Positions 29,979 to 42,226 of a stretch of DNA of 64,000 bases are shown here, piece after piece. Position 1 is the stretch's first letter, and each line of letters starts with the position of its first letter. The notes beneath the pieces are model-generated. The model saw only the letters and a list, made by a program, of their open reading frames with translations, was not told where the DNA came from and did not search any database. The stretch is from assembly GCA_900323505.1 (NCBI GenBank), contig OOIN01000003.1, positions 62,001-126,000 of the forward strand, read 5' to 3'. The position numbers and the translations under genes were made by a program. The DNA comes from Ustilago trichophora (taxonomy: Eukaryota > Basidiomycota > Ustilaginomycetes > Ustilaginales > Ustilaginaceae).

Positions 29979-32917
29979 GGAAGAACAGCACGTCAGTAAA
30001 ATTGGACTCGGCGCGAAGCTTCGCGTATCACTTCAAATGCGCAACTAGGATCGCGACGACGGGAGCACGGGGAGGATCGGGGGAGGAACCGTGGCACGGC
30101 GGGGAACACACAAGACACGTGGAGAAGACGAGATGAAGGTGTTCGAGGTTGTCAGCCGATGAGCAGGACGCGTCATGTAGGCGCAACCAACGCGTCTGGG
30201 GAGAGGACACTTACACGCGTTCTGAAGTGAAGGCGGGCGTCGACGTCGCGAGTAAAGCTAACGAGACAGGTGGTGAGGGAAGAGCCACTGCTTCGATGAC
30301 AAGGTGCAAGAAGACGAGCCGAGTTAGAAGTCAGAGTCGAAGAGAGGGAGAGAGAGAGAGGAATATGAAGGAATGACGGGGCCGAAGGATCGGTAACGAA
30401 GACCGGGGTAGTGGAGGAGAAGTGGATGGATTATTTGGTGGGAGATTGATTGGACAGTGTTGTCTGGTGGGCTGCTGCGCCTCTGCGCTGCGCAGCAACC
30501 GTGGCCAGCCAGGCAGCCACGGCAGGGTGAGCGGATGGAAATTGAGACGCGTCGGGTTGGGACCAGCAGCAGATCGGTCTCTTCCCCCAAACGTAACCCT
30601 AAGTCCAGCCAAAAGCGCGACGAGGACTTTTTTTTTCTAACCTCTGAATCGGAAATCCAAAGAGTCTGCGATCGGAGGACCTGAGATCGGAAACACGAAA
30701 GCGAACCTGTTAGATTGAACGGAAAGGAATGGCCAGTAGCGGCGAATCGGCCATCGCGACTGAGCCACCCAAACCCATCCATCGCCTGGTTTGTGAAGGT
30801 GGCGGATACAAACTTCGCCATCATTTACATATAGCAACGACGGCAAATGGATGTCAATCCGGAACCTATTCCACCCCGGTGTTGATCTGTGCTTGTTTCG
30901 GACATAGGCGGCTGCGTCTGGATGACCTCGAGCACACTGTCGATGTACGGGCATGGGGTACAAGACGAGAGAGGATGACACTGTTTGCACGGAAACAATC
31001 ACCGCCACACTGACACTTGTTGTGAAGAAGGTCTGTCATACCTTGGTGCATCGAGCCACGACTGCAGCCGAAGTGAAAGCCCATTGCGACCATGCAGATC
31101 GCCATGTGGCGAGTGAAAGGATACCAGGAGCACGGGAACAGCGACAGAGGGAACAGACCGGGAACCCAATGAGGGAGACGGCGCGGTGACGAACAAACAG
31201 ACGGAGCTAAACAACCCAACGACATGAAAAGGGAAGTGTGGCAGAATGGCTGCGTCGGCAGTGACCAAGCACCAGACGACGACCCCAGAGGCTCGGGAAG
31301 CAAGGTCGGCAGTCAGGAAGGAGAGGGACGGAGAGGAGGAGGAGGCACTTACCGACAAGAGAGAAGACGATGAAAGGGCTTCGGTGGGTCGATGCCTTCT
31401 CCGAAAGTGTGACTGTAGAGGGGGAGGGAAGGAGGGAGCTAGTTTGGTGTGATGTAGTACTGAGGCAGAATGCAAGCGTCGAGCACCGCTCCTTTGTCGC
31501 CCGGCGAGAGGGAGCAAGAGCAACGACGGACAAAGTGCGAAGGGGCGGCAAAAGGACCCAGCGACCAAAACTTCAAGACCTCTGTGAAATGAAGTTTCGA
31601 GCTGCGAGACCAGGGCAGCCACAAGGTGCAGAATCAAGGTACAAGGGAAACCGAACGACGCAGACGAGCGGAGAACAGGGAGCAAGGCAAAGAGGCAGGC
31701 AGGCAGGCAGGCAGGACGAGGAAGATAGATGAGGGCGCAGCGGCGGTGGGACGGCGTCAGAAAGGAGGAAGTTGGACGACGAGTGAAGGCTCCAGACCAG
31801 CGAGGACGGCCAGGTAACTAGAGGGGAGGGAAGATGAGATGAATGGAGATGAGGGTGCAGGTGGCGCGAGTGGGCAGGAGACACGCAGAAGAGGGACGAA
31901 AGCCAGGGGAGAGAATGGAAGGGCAAGAAGTCTGATCGACGAGGCGCACTTACGGTGAAAACGGTAAAAAACAGAGGGGCACAATGTGCAGGGGGGAGAC
32001 GGTGATGGTGGGAGCGAAGGGAGGAACGGAGGCTGACGTTGTTCAAGTTTGTGCAGCATGTCGGTGAGATGAGACGAGAAACTCAAACGGGCGGCGAACA
32101 ACGAGTCGGAGGGCGGGACCGCACCTATTCACAATACAGAGCAGTGCAGCACCAGCACCAGCACCAGCGATCAGCGACCAGCACCAGAACCAGAACCAGC
32201 AGCCAAGCCCAAGGCCCTCCCCCCCAAAAAAAAAAAAACCAAACGAAAACGAAATTGACACAAGCTTGCCTTCGCGTTTGAGGTCGTCACATTTTGGCAG
32301 AAGAGAGAGAGAATTCGCTGCGAGCGGCACTAAGTCTGAAGGGCTGCACGAAGTTCAAAAGGGTTGGCATACAGAGCCGAAGCCGCAAGAGCCTCCAATA
32401 ACGAGGGACGTGGCGTGAGAGAGACCAGGCTAAAAACAGATGAAGTGCCTTTCGAGCTTCGCAATCTATGTGATCTGCATTTACAGGGCTTGTGCAGGAT
32501 CCAGGCATTCTCTGTCTTTTGCTATAACCTAGTAGTAGCAAGAAGGCTCTTCGCGATTGATCCGAGCTTTTGAGTGCTTTGTCCCTCTTGGCTTGCAGCG
32601 CTACGATGTGGTTCGAATTGAACGAGACTCTTTGGCTGGCTTCCTGTGCTGTTATGAGGTCCATTTCTGCGCGCGTAAGACAAGAAAGACTCTTGTCTGT
32701 GATTCATGTGGGCCTCACCTTCAACACTTTCCTCACGTTTTTTCAAGCACTCATTTTGTATTGCGTGTGCAGCGAGCTCGATTCTGTATTAAAAATATTG
32801 CATTTCAAGCCCGCACGAGCCATGCCATTCGTCAGATAGACCTTTGCGAATCGAATCGGGTACAGTATACCAAGATCCCATCAGATCGATCTGACCATCC
32901 TCCGCGGGACTGCGACG
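29979..32917. promoter_or_regulatory. Long upstream/leader region of the HMG gene
   Basis: Nearly 3 kb without a supportable gene. On the minus strand, strong donor-like GTAAGT words occur at about 30207-30215, 31345-31353 and 31943-31951 (seen on + as CACTTAC or ACACTTAC). They would fit 5'-UTR introns or alternative first exons of the HMG transcript. Simple repeats include a GGCA tract at 31693-31715 and CAGCAC-type repeats at 32146-32201. The right end (32300-32917) is the 3' flank of the methyltransferase gene. Confidence 0.4.
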
Positions 32918-34306
32918 CTAGGAATCCAGGGTCTGCCAGCCGATCTGGAACCATCTGTACGTTCTCGCAAGGCCTCCTTCGGGCTGACTTTGGCTCGCAT
33001 CATCGGATCGGACAACTGCGTTCCATGCTCCAAAATTCTCGTAGCCGTGGTAGTCTTTCTCTGACAACACGACCAGTTGAGAACGGTGCAAATCTTGGTT
33101 TGGCTCAAAGGCTTGGTAGACGGCTTGCATCTCTTGCTGATGCGTTGGTCTGAGCGGAACCATGATGTGCAGCAGCGCTTTCGAGTCGCTTGGAGGATTC
33201 GATTGCCGGAGAAGCTTTTCTGCTACCGATCGGATCCACGAGGGATGGACAGGATCGTAAACGCAGTCTGTAGACAAGCCAATTAGAATGCGTGTGTCAG
33301 TTTCTTTCTTCCTGCAAGGACTGTAGCCGCCATTCTACATACCTGCTGCGACGATAAGATCAAAAGTTCCTGCATGTGCTTCGACATCGAGAACGGTGGC
33401 CCAGTCGGAGCCATTGGAAGCGACGAGATCTTTGGGTAAAGTCTGAGACGTCAGTTCCTCAGCTAGACCCGAGCCTTGTCCACTCTGGGAGCGATGTACG
33501 CTCTGCCAGTCCAGACAACGCGCGACAACGCTGACTGCTGAAGTCTGAAAGGCTGGTTGAGTAGTACGATCAGCATCGGAGGAAGCGCAGACGTTCAGAG
33601 CAATGTTGTGCGCCAGGTTCTCAAGCACCGTTGGATGGTAGTCGGTACAGATCACCTGTGTGTTTTGCTCTGCGCGGTGCTGTCGGGACCAGAGCGCTAT
33701 GGCAAGGCCGACCAGACCAGTTCCGGCACCGAGCTCAAGCGCCTTGATATCGTGACCGACAAACTTTGCGTCCAGAGGTAAAATGAGCTGCGACAGGATG
33801 GGAGCAGCACCCCATGTATGAGTGCCGAGAGAGTCGTGGACCAGCGCACCATCCCTGAGTTTGACTGCGAGAGCGCCGTCGTCGAGCTGGAAGACGTGAT
33901 CCTGAACAGAGGCGCCGGCTGCCATCCTGCCAGCTGAAAGAGCAAGGAGTTCTGCGCATCGTTCCGAGAGGGCATCTGCTTGTGCAGCTGTGACCTCGTC
34001 GTCAGACGACGTCATGGTGAACTCTGAGACGAGTCTGGTGAGCCATCGTGTAACATAGCTCCTTTCGAATGAGTCAACCTCCCTTGGTGGTTGTTCGAAC
34101 GATGGTAGATTTGTGGTCTCGGACTGTTGGAGCGACTCTTGAAGGTGTGGACGTGCATGAATGATCTGGCCACCGCTGGCGCCAAGCACAAGGGCTAGGC
34201 TTTCGAGATTACTGCGAACAGTGTCCAAACATTCTGTCGATGCCAAGTCGAGCGTCTTCAAGTGTCGAAGGTCGCGACTTGGGAGGAAGTCAGGCTTACC
34301 CGACAT
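32918..34306 (-). CDS. Class I SAM-dependent methyltransferase, protein-lysine type (family 16 / Efm-like)
   Basis: Exons 34306-33343 and 33267-32918 (75-nt intron GTATGT...ACAG) give 437 residues. The core shows THTWGAAPILSQLIL, then motif I LELGAGTGLVGLAIA (about 190-204), VICTDYHPTVLENL, and FDLIVAADCVYDPVHP across the splice site. This layout is that of the METTL21/Efm group, which methylates lysines on elongation factors and chaperones. Length resembles yeast Efm2, but I do not assign orthology. The ATG at 34306 is the first in a frame open further up. Directly after it comes a GTAAGC word that could be another donor, so the start is provisional. Further ATGs follow, for example at 34014. 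Confidence 0.78.
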
Positions 34307-35691
34307 GCAAGCACCGGTTCTGGCGCAAGTTGCGCGTCGATGAGAGGTGGCGCAGATGAAGGATTGGCCAGGCTGGTGGTCGTTCTCGAACCCTCCTGCG
34401 GGCGTTGGGAGCAATTCTTCTGGCTCGTTTGGCAACAAACATTCAGAAAGGTTGGACCCTGAAGTGGGGATGGAGCAAAATGCTGTTTTTAGAAGAAAAA
34501 AAAATGGCTGCCAGAATCAAATCTGGGAAGAAAAATGAGGCGGTCAAAGACAGGTGTGAGGTGTCAAGCCGCAGAGATGCTACAATATGCAAGCTCGCTT
34601 TCCGCACGTCGGGTTCAGAGCTGACACGAATGCCGCTGCTGAGGTTAATGATGTCGCTATGGCCGGGATGCGGGTACTGTCAAAGAAGCGCTGGCTGCGT
34701 CTCTCTCTATTCGAACATTCTGACGAGGGCAATCTCTCATCACATGCAACAAAAAGTGTTTGCACGAAAATCTACCATGCCCCGCTCAATCACAAAGCAC
34801 GACTCTGGCTGTGCCTTGCATTGCAGTGCTGCGATTGAATTTCGGCATCTTTGGTCCTCAACAAGGCTAAACAGTTTTGATTCCGATTTGAGATGCCGCA
34901 ATGGGAAACACATTTTTTTTTTGTTTTTTTTTTTTTTTGTTCGTTCTTTCTAAACATGCAGCCGAACATCACATGGAATCGCTCAAATTGGTCCGCCAAG
35001 TGACGGAATCGCTGCTCCGTGGAAGAAGAGAAGAGAGCGGGACCAGTCTCGGTTAAAAAAGTCATCTAACGCAAAAAGGCTCGAGATGTCTGCCTCTCGA
35101 ACCAATTTCGAATTTCAGGCCTCGCGATCGCAGAGTCGCTACTTTGTGTAGTAGAGAGCGTGCGGTTTCAAAGATGACAGGCAATTGCGAGCCAAAGCGA
35201 GCTCAACATGATGTCAGTCATTGGAATCTGCAACGTGACGATCTCGTTTGGGTTAAAATATATTTAAAATCTCTGGCATGCTCGCTGACACCCTGTTTGA
35301 ATTCATCCTCAACCAGCTACTGTAATGCTACGATGGCCAACCTTGACAACCCTTTCGTCATGCTCACCACCGGCGTTCATCATGTGCTACAGCTTTTCGA
35401 ATTTGGCTGATCACCATCAAGTGAGAAGATCGCCTCCGCCGCCGCCAGGATCCCTTCGATGAGAGCTACTGTACACACATGCTCGACGCGCTCTGATTTG
35501 ATTTTCCCCTTTTTTCTTTCCGAATGCGCTGCGCTGCCTGCAGCAATTCGTTTTGGGGCTGTAACTAACTTAGCCAAGGCCAAAAATTCCCGCTTGGCGA
35601 TCCTCGAAATGGACAGACGGCCAAGTCGACTAACTTCTTGGCTTACTCTCCTGGCGTGTGCCGTTTGCATGCGTGTTTGCTTGCAGATGTG

Positions 35692-35722
<31 letters not shown>

Positions 35723-36523
35723 CAGTGTACTTCTCTCGGGTGGGATTATGGATTTGAGAGCAGCAATCCCTGCGTCTGTTCTCTTTGGGGCGCAACACAC
35801 ACACTCTCTAGAGACAGACCTCGCTAGAAGAGCTTCAGACCGCAGGCTTCGTCGATCCTCGAAGCCGTTCTGTACCCCGGCCACTCTACTGGCGTGGTAC
35901 TGCACACTTGGGTACACTTTGGCGAGAACGTTGTTACGCAGCTTTGCAGCTCCGACGACCAAGTTCCACACTTCACCACGGCCATCAATCCCCCCGCCGT
36001 GTCAAACCCTACTTGGCCGGATTGATACTCAGCTCATCTGCCCTGCGTCCTGTCTCCCGCGCATCCCTTGTTCTCGCCCTCGTCCTTCCTTCCGATTACG
36101 CCGGTTGTGCCTACTTGCTCGTCATCAAATTCACCTTGTCCCCCCCTCTCGCTCTCGAATCTCTCGAGAACTTGTTGCAACAAACATTCTCCGCAATCCC
36201 TTCCTGGTCTCCACCATCTTCTTCCACTCTATCGATCCTCTTTGCCAGTACCTTGTCTCCACCGATCTCTGGCTTCTCGCGAGCCCCGGGCACAGGGCGG
36301 TCGTGCCTCTATCATCACCCATCAACACTGTCATCTAACAGGATTCGAATCAGAGCGACGGGTGCTTAACACGACATTGAGACATTGGCCTGAGTCCGGC
36401 CCGTACCACCAGCAGCTCCATCATCTTCAGCAGAATCATGTCAAAATCAATTTGATCAGGTAGAAGCGACCATCAAAAGGCACTGTCTCTACTTCACCAC
36501 CATTCGATACTAAGTACGCAAGC
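34307..36523. promoter_or_regulatory. Divergent intergenic region
   Basis: About 2.2 kb between the methyltransferase and membrane-protein genes. I see no domain-bearing ORF. It contains a T-rich tract at about 34912-34939 and a GT microsatellite at 35698-35722. A CT-rich stretch at 36000-36300 is typical of a smut 5' UTR. Confidence 0.5.
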
Positions 36524-37708
36524 ATGTCGCAACCCAATACGGCTGCCATCGCAGTCGCCTCCATCTTTGGAGGCATTGCACTAATCTTTGTGGCATACAA
36601 GACTTATCGAAAGGTGTGGAACTGCATGCACCGCCCAGAGCAGCTCCCTCCCATCAGCCAACCACCCACAGCCTACCATGGTGGCGTCGTCATGTCCACC
36701 GTCTCAGAGATCCCCACCTTCCACTCAATACGCAGGCCCGGCAGCTCCCACGACTATCTCGCCGCATCCTCCGCATCCAATGTCACCTCTCCCCAGCCTG
36801 ATGGACTCACTTCGACCTCCACCAGCGAAATGCCTTCGCCCTCGATTCGAGCTCTTGACTCGGTGGTGCTTTCTTCACCCTCAGACATCTATGATCCTCA
36901 TTACAGGGGCGCATCTACCATTTCAAGCTCGTCATCTACCATGACCCTGAAGCGATCCTACCTCAAGTCGGCATCGGCATCACAACTCTCATACTTGTCG
37001 AACTCCAGTCGCCGTGAATCGTACTTGCCTCACTCGCCGCTCAACAGAGATTCGATCCAGATCATCCCTCCACAGCCACTTGGATTTGGTGGAAATATGG
37101 CCATGGCCACCGATCAAAAGACGCTCGCTTTCAGCACCAGCAGTGGCATCGGCGCGCCCGAAGACTTTACAAGCGGTCTCGTCTGGACCGATCCATCTGA
37201 CCAAGGCAGCCGCTCACGCAGCTCTCATCGACCACATTTGGCGCAGCAAAGCAGGCAGAGATACCTTATGGAAGGTCCTATGTCTGCACGCAACAGCGAG
37301 GCACCCAGTCTGCTTCGGTCATCCCAAAGTAGCCCCTTGGCTCAAACCATGCCTTTGGACCACTCGCCCGATGGAGAATCACCTTTCGGCAATGTGACAC
37401 CATCCGAATCACAACAGGAAAACACGCACAGTGGATCACGGCTCGAGTCCAAGCCATCGATCATCAACTCGCAACTGTTAGGCGCAAAGGACAGCCCTCT
37501 GCAGAGATTGCAGAGCAACGCAGGTCAAGCACAGCCTCCTCCGCACACGCGCCTACCTTCAGATGGCAACAGCAACCGATCCGACTCGGACGCCTCACCC
37601 ATCCTCAGTCCGTTTGTGCATCATTCCAGCCCGCCAAGCATGGGTGAAGGTGCTGCTTCGAATTCTTCAGAATCTTCGAGCGCTGACGCAAGCGCTCCCA
37701 CCAGATAG
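36524..37708 (+). CDS. Single-pass membrane protein with long Ser-rich cytoplasmic tail
   Basis: Single exon, 394 residues. One transmembrane segment lies at about residues 7-26 (AIAVASIFGGIALIFVAYKT), followed by basic residues, which predicts a short outside N-terminus and a cytoplasmic tail. The remaining 360 residues are Ser/Pro/Asn-rich and disordered with several Ser-Pro sites. No enzymatic domain is visible and I do not recognise the family. Such anchored disordered tails often act as signalling or scaffold platforms; that is inference only. Confidence 0.75.
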   Translation: MSQPNTAAIAVASIFGGIALIFVAYKTYRKVWNCMHRPEQLPPISQPPTAYHGGVVMSTVSEIPTFHSIRRPGSSHDYLAASSASNVTSPQPDGLTSTSTSEMPSPSIRALDSVVLSSPSDIYDPHYRGASTISSSSSTMTLKRSYLKSASASQLSYLSNSSRRESYLPHSPLNRDSIQIIPPQPLGFGGNMAMATDQKTLAFSTSSGIGAPEDFTSGLVWTDPSDQGSRSRSSHRPHLAQQSRQRYLMEGPMSARNSEAPSLLRSSQSSPLAQTMPLDHSPDGESPFGNVTPSESQQENTHSGSRLESKPSIINSQLLGAKDSPLQRLQSNAGQAQPPPHTRLPSDGNSNRSDSDASPILSPFVHHSSPPSMGEGAASNSSESSSADASAPTR

Positions 37709-38108
37709 AATAGCCGAAGCATGCTGCATCGTAATCAAGTTTAATTTTCTGCAACAAAGTCGATGTTCGAAAGTTGTCAGCCTGTGTCATTCGCATGTGT
37801 CGCTGCCGCAAGATTGCAAGATGGAGCACGCTGAGAGATCCATCCAGAAACGGGAAGAGAAAGCTCCAAAGTCGGAATGAACGCCACCGGTGAAGCAGCC
37901 TGAGAAGTCAACGGCTATCCATCTCACGGGCCAAACGTCCGTCCAGGGTAGAGGTGTACGGCGATTGGAAAAAACGAAGACACCTCCAGACGCCGTTAGC
38001 GACGCTCGAGCTCAGCGAACATATTGTATGAACGTTTTACTCTCCTCGTCTGCCAAGAAGTAAAGGAGCAAAGGTTTGAGACGGGAACGCGGGAAGGAAA
38101 AAAAATTG
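37709..38108. other. Intergenic region between the membrane-protein gene and tRNA-Asn
   Basis: 400 bp with no gene. A run of eight A at 38098-38105 is the complement of the Pol III T-run terminator of the tRNA gene. Confidence 0.6.
38098..38105 (-). terminator. Pol III T8 terminator of tRNA-Asn
   Basis: Eight consecutive T on the minus strand, beginning four bases after the tRNA 3' end. Confidence 0.85.
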
Positions 38109-38182
38109 CGACCCCAGGCGGGCTCGAACCGCCGACCTCAGCATTAACAGTGCTACGCTCTAACCAACTGAGCTATGGAGTC
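38109..38182 (-). tRNA. tRNA-Asn (GTT)
   Basis: On the minus strand 74 bases fold as a full cloverleaf: acceptor stem GACTCCA with TGGGGTC; D arm GCTC/GAGC around AGTTGGTTA; anticodon arm TAGCA/TGCTG with loop CTGTTAA (anticodon GTT). The variable loop is AGGTC, and the T arm GGCGG/CCGCC encloses TTCGAGC. The discriminator is G. No intron is present. A run of eight T follows four bases after the 3' end, serving as Pol III terminator. Confidence 0.95.
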
Positions 38183-38528
38183 CTGTTATGCCTCAGTGAA
38201 CAACTCTAGCATTTATATCCAGTGTTTCTCAATGATCAAAACCGCCCGAGTCCAAGAGAAGCTGCGAAACGAGGTGCGGTAACAATTGGCCTGCATGGCT
38301 CCGAATCGAATTGTCAAGACTCTGCTCGGCTTGTAACGAGACACAGGTCGGTCAAACGGAAGAGGTTCTCATCACAGAATGTTGCAAATGGATTGCGTGG
38401 ATCGCAATGAATCTATTCATGAAAACTCGGGGTCGGTGACGAAAGCTAGGAGAGTTTATACAATGATGACTGGCACTGGCAATGCAGAGCCCAGCAATTT
38501 AGAGGCGTATTTGGTGGAACGTGAGCTT
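38183..38528. other. Intergenic region between tRNA-Asn and SEC14
   Basis: 346 bp; upstream flank of the tRNA and 3' flank of SEC14. Nothing else recognised. Confidence 0.5.
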
Positions 38529-39682
38529 TTAAGCAGCGGGTGCCGAGCCGTTCTCTGCGGGGGTAGCAGCAGCAGCGGCAGCAGGGGCGACGGTGGAGCC
38601 CTCGCGCTCGTGCTGCTCCCTCTTCTGCTTCTCTTCTGCCCGGACCTTTTCGATGATCTGGCGACCCTCGTCAGTGTTCCACGGGCCTGCGTCGGAGAGG
38701 GAGCAACCGCCTTGGCAGTCGCACTTTCCACCGAGGCTTGCGGGCAAGTTCTCGGCGGGGATCTGCTGAAGCAGCTCGTCCTGATACTTGTGACCGAGAA
38801 TCTTGATCTTCTCGACGGTGACGGGGTCGAGCCAGCCCTTGATGACGGACCAGACGGTGGTGAAGATGTAGGGCGAGTTGATGATGTAGAACTTGCCCAT
38901 GGTCTCGGGGTAGTAGTGCTGACCGATGTTGGAGGCCTGCTGAACGTAGGTCGAGACCTTCCAGAATTGAGAGACACCGACGTTCTTGAGATCCATGATG
39001 GTGCACGAAGTCTCGACGAGCTCGCCCTTGTGAGCCGAGCAGACGGGGAGTCGCTCCCGCTGGAACTTTTCGTATTCGACAACGAGCTTCTGAATCTGGC
39101 GTTCTGGGGTGGTTCTGTGGATTGGAAGGGTATGGAGGGTATGGTGGGAACCAGACGGATCAAGTCAGTAAAGCAAGAACAGGGGAATGTCGGCAATGTT
39201 GGAGCGTGCGCAAAGGGCAGGAAGGAAGCAAAGGAGACGTACACCTGGTAAAGGGCCTTGAGGTCAAGCTTGCCGAGCTGCTCGATGTAGATGGGGCGAC
39301 CGTCCTTGTCGGTCTTGTGGTAGTACTGAGGGTAGTACTGGTCGACCTTTTCCTTCTCGGGGTACTCAAAGTTGTGGTAGAGCTCGTCAACCTTGAACTC
39401 GGTCCTCCACTTTTCAGCCTCGGTGAACATGGCCTCTGTGGCGGGGAGGTCCCACTTTCGTGCGCGAAGGAAACGACACAAGCAGGCATCGTCGTGTCGC
39501 TCTGGGTTGAAGATGCCCTTTTGCTGGATGATGGTGCGGAACTGGTCGAGCGCCTCTTGTTGGGAGGCGTCGAGGTTGCCTGGACGTCCACTCTTTGCGG
39601 CGTCAGTCATTGGTGCTTGTTGTTTGATTTTGGAGTCCTTCTTGCTTCCCTTGGAGGTGTCCTTGTCGTGTTTGCGAAACAT
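38529..39682 (-). CDS. SEC14: Sec14-like phosphatidylinositol/phosphatidylcholine transfer protein
   Basis: Exons 39682-39243 and 39114-38529 (128-nt intron) give 341 residues. The donor must be GTACGT, two bases inside a possible GTGTAC site, because only this restores the frame into TTPERQIQKLVVEYEKFQ. A CRAL-TRIO N-terminal helical segment (about 38-95, CLCRFLRARKWDLPATEAM) precedes the lipid-binding CRAL-TRIO domain (about 115-285). That domain includes SCTIMDLKNVGVSQFW, YYPETMGKFYIINSPYIF and IPAENLPASLGGKC, close to yeast Sec14. It moves and presents PI and PC at Golgi membranes and so supports secretion. The C-terminus adds an acidic/basic helix and an Ala-rich tail, longer than in yeast. 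A short Lys-rich N-terminus is also extra. Confidence 0.93.
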
Positions 39683-40867
39683 TCGTTTCTTGAGAGAATC
39701 GAAGACGAGCGCTGGTTGTGTGTTGCGCTGAAGTCAAGTTGAAGCAGAGCAATTGAAAAGACCAAGATGTCTGTATGTATGTGTGTTTGTGGGGGTTGAT
39801 GCCGACAAAGAAAGCGTGGATGGCGATATCCGATCTTGTGCAAAAGCAGGGGAAGAGTATAAAGTGGCAGAGGATGGATGAGAACTGAGGAGGGTGCAGC
39901 TCTTTTATGCCAGTGGTGAGGGTGGATGGTGGTTGAAGGCGGAGGAGAGTGAACAAAGGGTTGCGAAGAGTGGGCGGTGAGTAGATTGGATTGAATTGGA
40001 TTGGAATCCGAAATTGCAACTCTCAGTGTCTCTCTGTAAGTTACGTGGAGCGTGGAGGAAGAGCAGCGGGCCATTGTGACACTTACTCGCTCGGTTGTGA
40101 TGTGTGATGTGCGATGTGCGGATGTCGTGGGTGAGCAGTTGCACACTCTCTGTCTTAGGGGCGCGTGTGTGTACGTGTGTGTGAGATGGAAATGAAGCAG
40201 CACAAAAAAAAAAAGGGGCAATAAGTGGGCAGTAAGAGTACCTACACGCACGCTTTGGATTGAGCGCAATTTTGGAGATTCTTTTTCTTTTTCCGAGTGT
40301 TGGGCTCTGTTGTTCTTGTCGCTCGAATCGAGTCCAAAAAGGCTTGTACTGTGTAGACTGAAGATGTCCCTGCTGCATCTTGCATCACCACACCTTGCCA
40401 AGCTGCGCTTTACTGTACTGTACTGTGCTCTTACTACTACTCTGTCTCTCGTACTCACGCAAACGTGTTGGGGGTTGCATTTGCTGAACAAAGAAACAAC
40501 GTTGCCTTAAACAACGTTGCCTGTCCCGCTTTCTTCTGCATGATACCACCCATCATCCGTCTCCACCAGCATGCACCGCAGGGCTGACTTCATCTCCGGT
40601 GCAACACTCAAGGTCGAGACGATCAAAGTGGTCAGCAGCTGCCGTCAACACGCATGGGGTTGCATCGCTAGAATCTGCCGATTTTCCTGCCACAACAAAG
40701 TGCAATCGGGCTTCTGTTGAAATTTGCACGTGATGCGAGTCTGGGGTCCAAGAAGAAGCTCACAGCGTCATTCATACTTTTCAATTGGCTTGACCGCTCG
40801 TGGCTTGACACAATGCCACCATCGACGTTCGACAAGCATCTTTGCGAGCAAGGTCGCAATATTCGCC
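39683..40867. promoter_or_regulatory. Divergent region between SEC14 and NAA10
   Basis: 1.2 kb with no gene supported. On the minus strand a GTAAGT donor word at about 40080-40086 hints at an intron in the SEC14 leader. A TACTG pentamer repeat is at about 40412-40426. Confidence 0.45.
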
Positions 40868-41524
40868 ATGAACATCCGCGAAGCAACTGTACGTACATCC
40901 AGACTCTGTCTCTTGTGCCAGCCTAGCTCGACTGACCAGATCCTCAAATTTCATGCAACGCCGCGTATCTCGCTACAGATCGATGACCTGCTGGGTATGC
41001 AGAACTGCAACCTGCACAACCTCCCAGAAAACTATACACTACGATACTACCTCTACCATGCGCTGACCTGGCCGCAGCTCTCTTACGTCGCCGAGGACGA
41101 AAAGGGAAGAATCGTCGGATACATTTTGGGCAAGATGGAAGAGGAGCCAGCCGACGGCATCCCACACGGACATGTCACCAGTATCAGCGTACTCCGATCG
41201 TACCGTCGACTCGGTTTGGCCAACAAGCTCATGAAGCAGAGTCGTAAGTATCAGTTGTCCAAGCTTTGGCTGTGCCAGATCGCTAGTGTCTCGATTATCT
41301 TACTGACGCCTATTCGTCTATCTTGATCTTTGTGGGCTGCGTTTCACACAGAGGAGGCCATGCGCGACGTGTTTGGCGCCAAGTTTGTGTCGCTTCACGT
41401 AAGACAGACCAACCGAGCCGCGATTGGCCTGTATCGCGACACACTCGGCTTCGAGGTTCACGGCGTAGAGAAAGGCTACTATGCCGACGGCGAGGATGCC
41501 TTGCACATGCGACTCAACTTTTAA
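40868..41524 (+). CDS. ARD1: N-alpha-acetyltransferase catalytic subunit (Ard1/Naa10)
   Basis: Exons 40868-40888, 40979-41243 and 41352-41524 (introns GTACGT...ACAG and GTAAGT...ACAG) give 152 residues. The first exon codes only MNIREAT, and the sequence continues [19 protein letters not shown], matching the Ard1 N-terminus. The GNAT acetyl-CoA motif is [16 protein letters not shown], and the C-terminal part has [20 protein letters not shown] and [11 protein letters not shown]. With Naa15 it forms NatA, which acetylates N-termini starting with Ser, Ala, Thr or Gly on nascent chains. It ends shortly after the catalytic core and lacks the acidic tail of many homologues. Confidence 0.93.
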
Positions 41525-42226
41525 ATCATCGCCAAGACAAGCCCAATCCAATCATACCACTCATATCGGCCAAAGTATTGCTTTCAATGTATTTGTATCC
41601 TCCAACACTGCCACGGCATTGCTGCTCACCCGAAAGACTCGCTCCGTGTCGCCAGGTCGATTTGAGAGCAGCAGCGAGCGTTGCCATTCGCCAAGCTGAT
41701 GCATATGTCAAGTACTTGGAGTTGTCACACTTAGCCACGAGATCCGATCAATGTGACCAACTGTACAGTACAGTACAGTACAGTACAGTACAGTACAGAC
41801 GGTGACGGTAACGGTGAGCGTGTGACACAAGGCGATTTCGGCTTCAAAGCCGAGAGTGGAGGGAAGGTGTTGCTCGCCTTGTTTTTTGTCACACGCCGCT
41901 GCTCAAATGCATCACAGTGTCACTCGCATCACTCCGAAATTTTGTGCAGCAGAGCCGGCACGCTTAACAACGCACGGTGCAGCCCTCCGCCTCATTGCTG
42001 GCTTTGTCCACGACCCACCCTTTCAACTCACCGCCCACTTTTCTCACCACCACCACCATCAACTACTGTCTGGACCACCCCAGCTGGTTCTAGCTGCTGA
42101 CTCGAACAGCTGATTCCGTCTCGCCGTTACTCGACACATCCGGCACATACATACGCCCCTCTTGCTCACCCGTAAGCGACAATGCCCCTCAAGTTACAAT
42201 CCATTCGGCTCGATCCATAGCCTATC
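41525..42226. other. Intergenic region with CAGTA pentamer repeat
   Basis: 700 bp, 3' flank of NAA10 and promoter of the large CNH-like gene. A pentanucleotide repeat (CAGTA, seven copies) lies at about 41763-41798. CT/CA-rich sequence precedes the next start. Confidence 0.6.
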
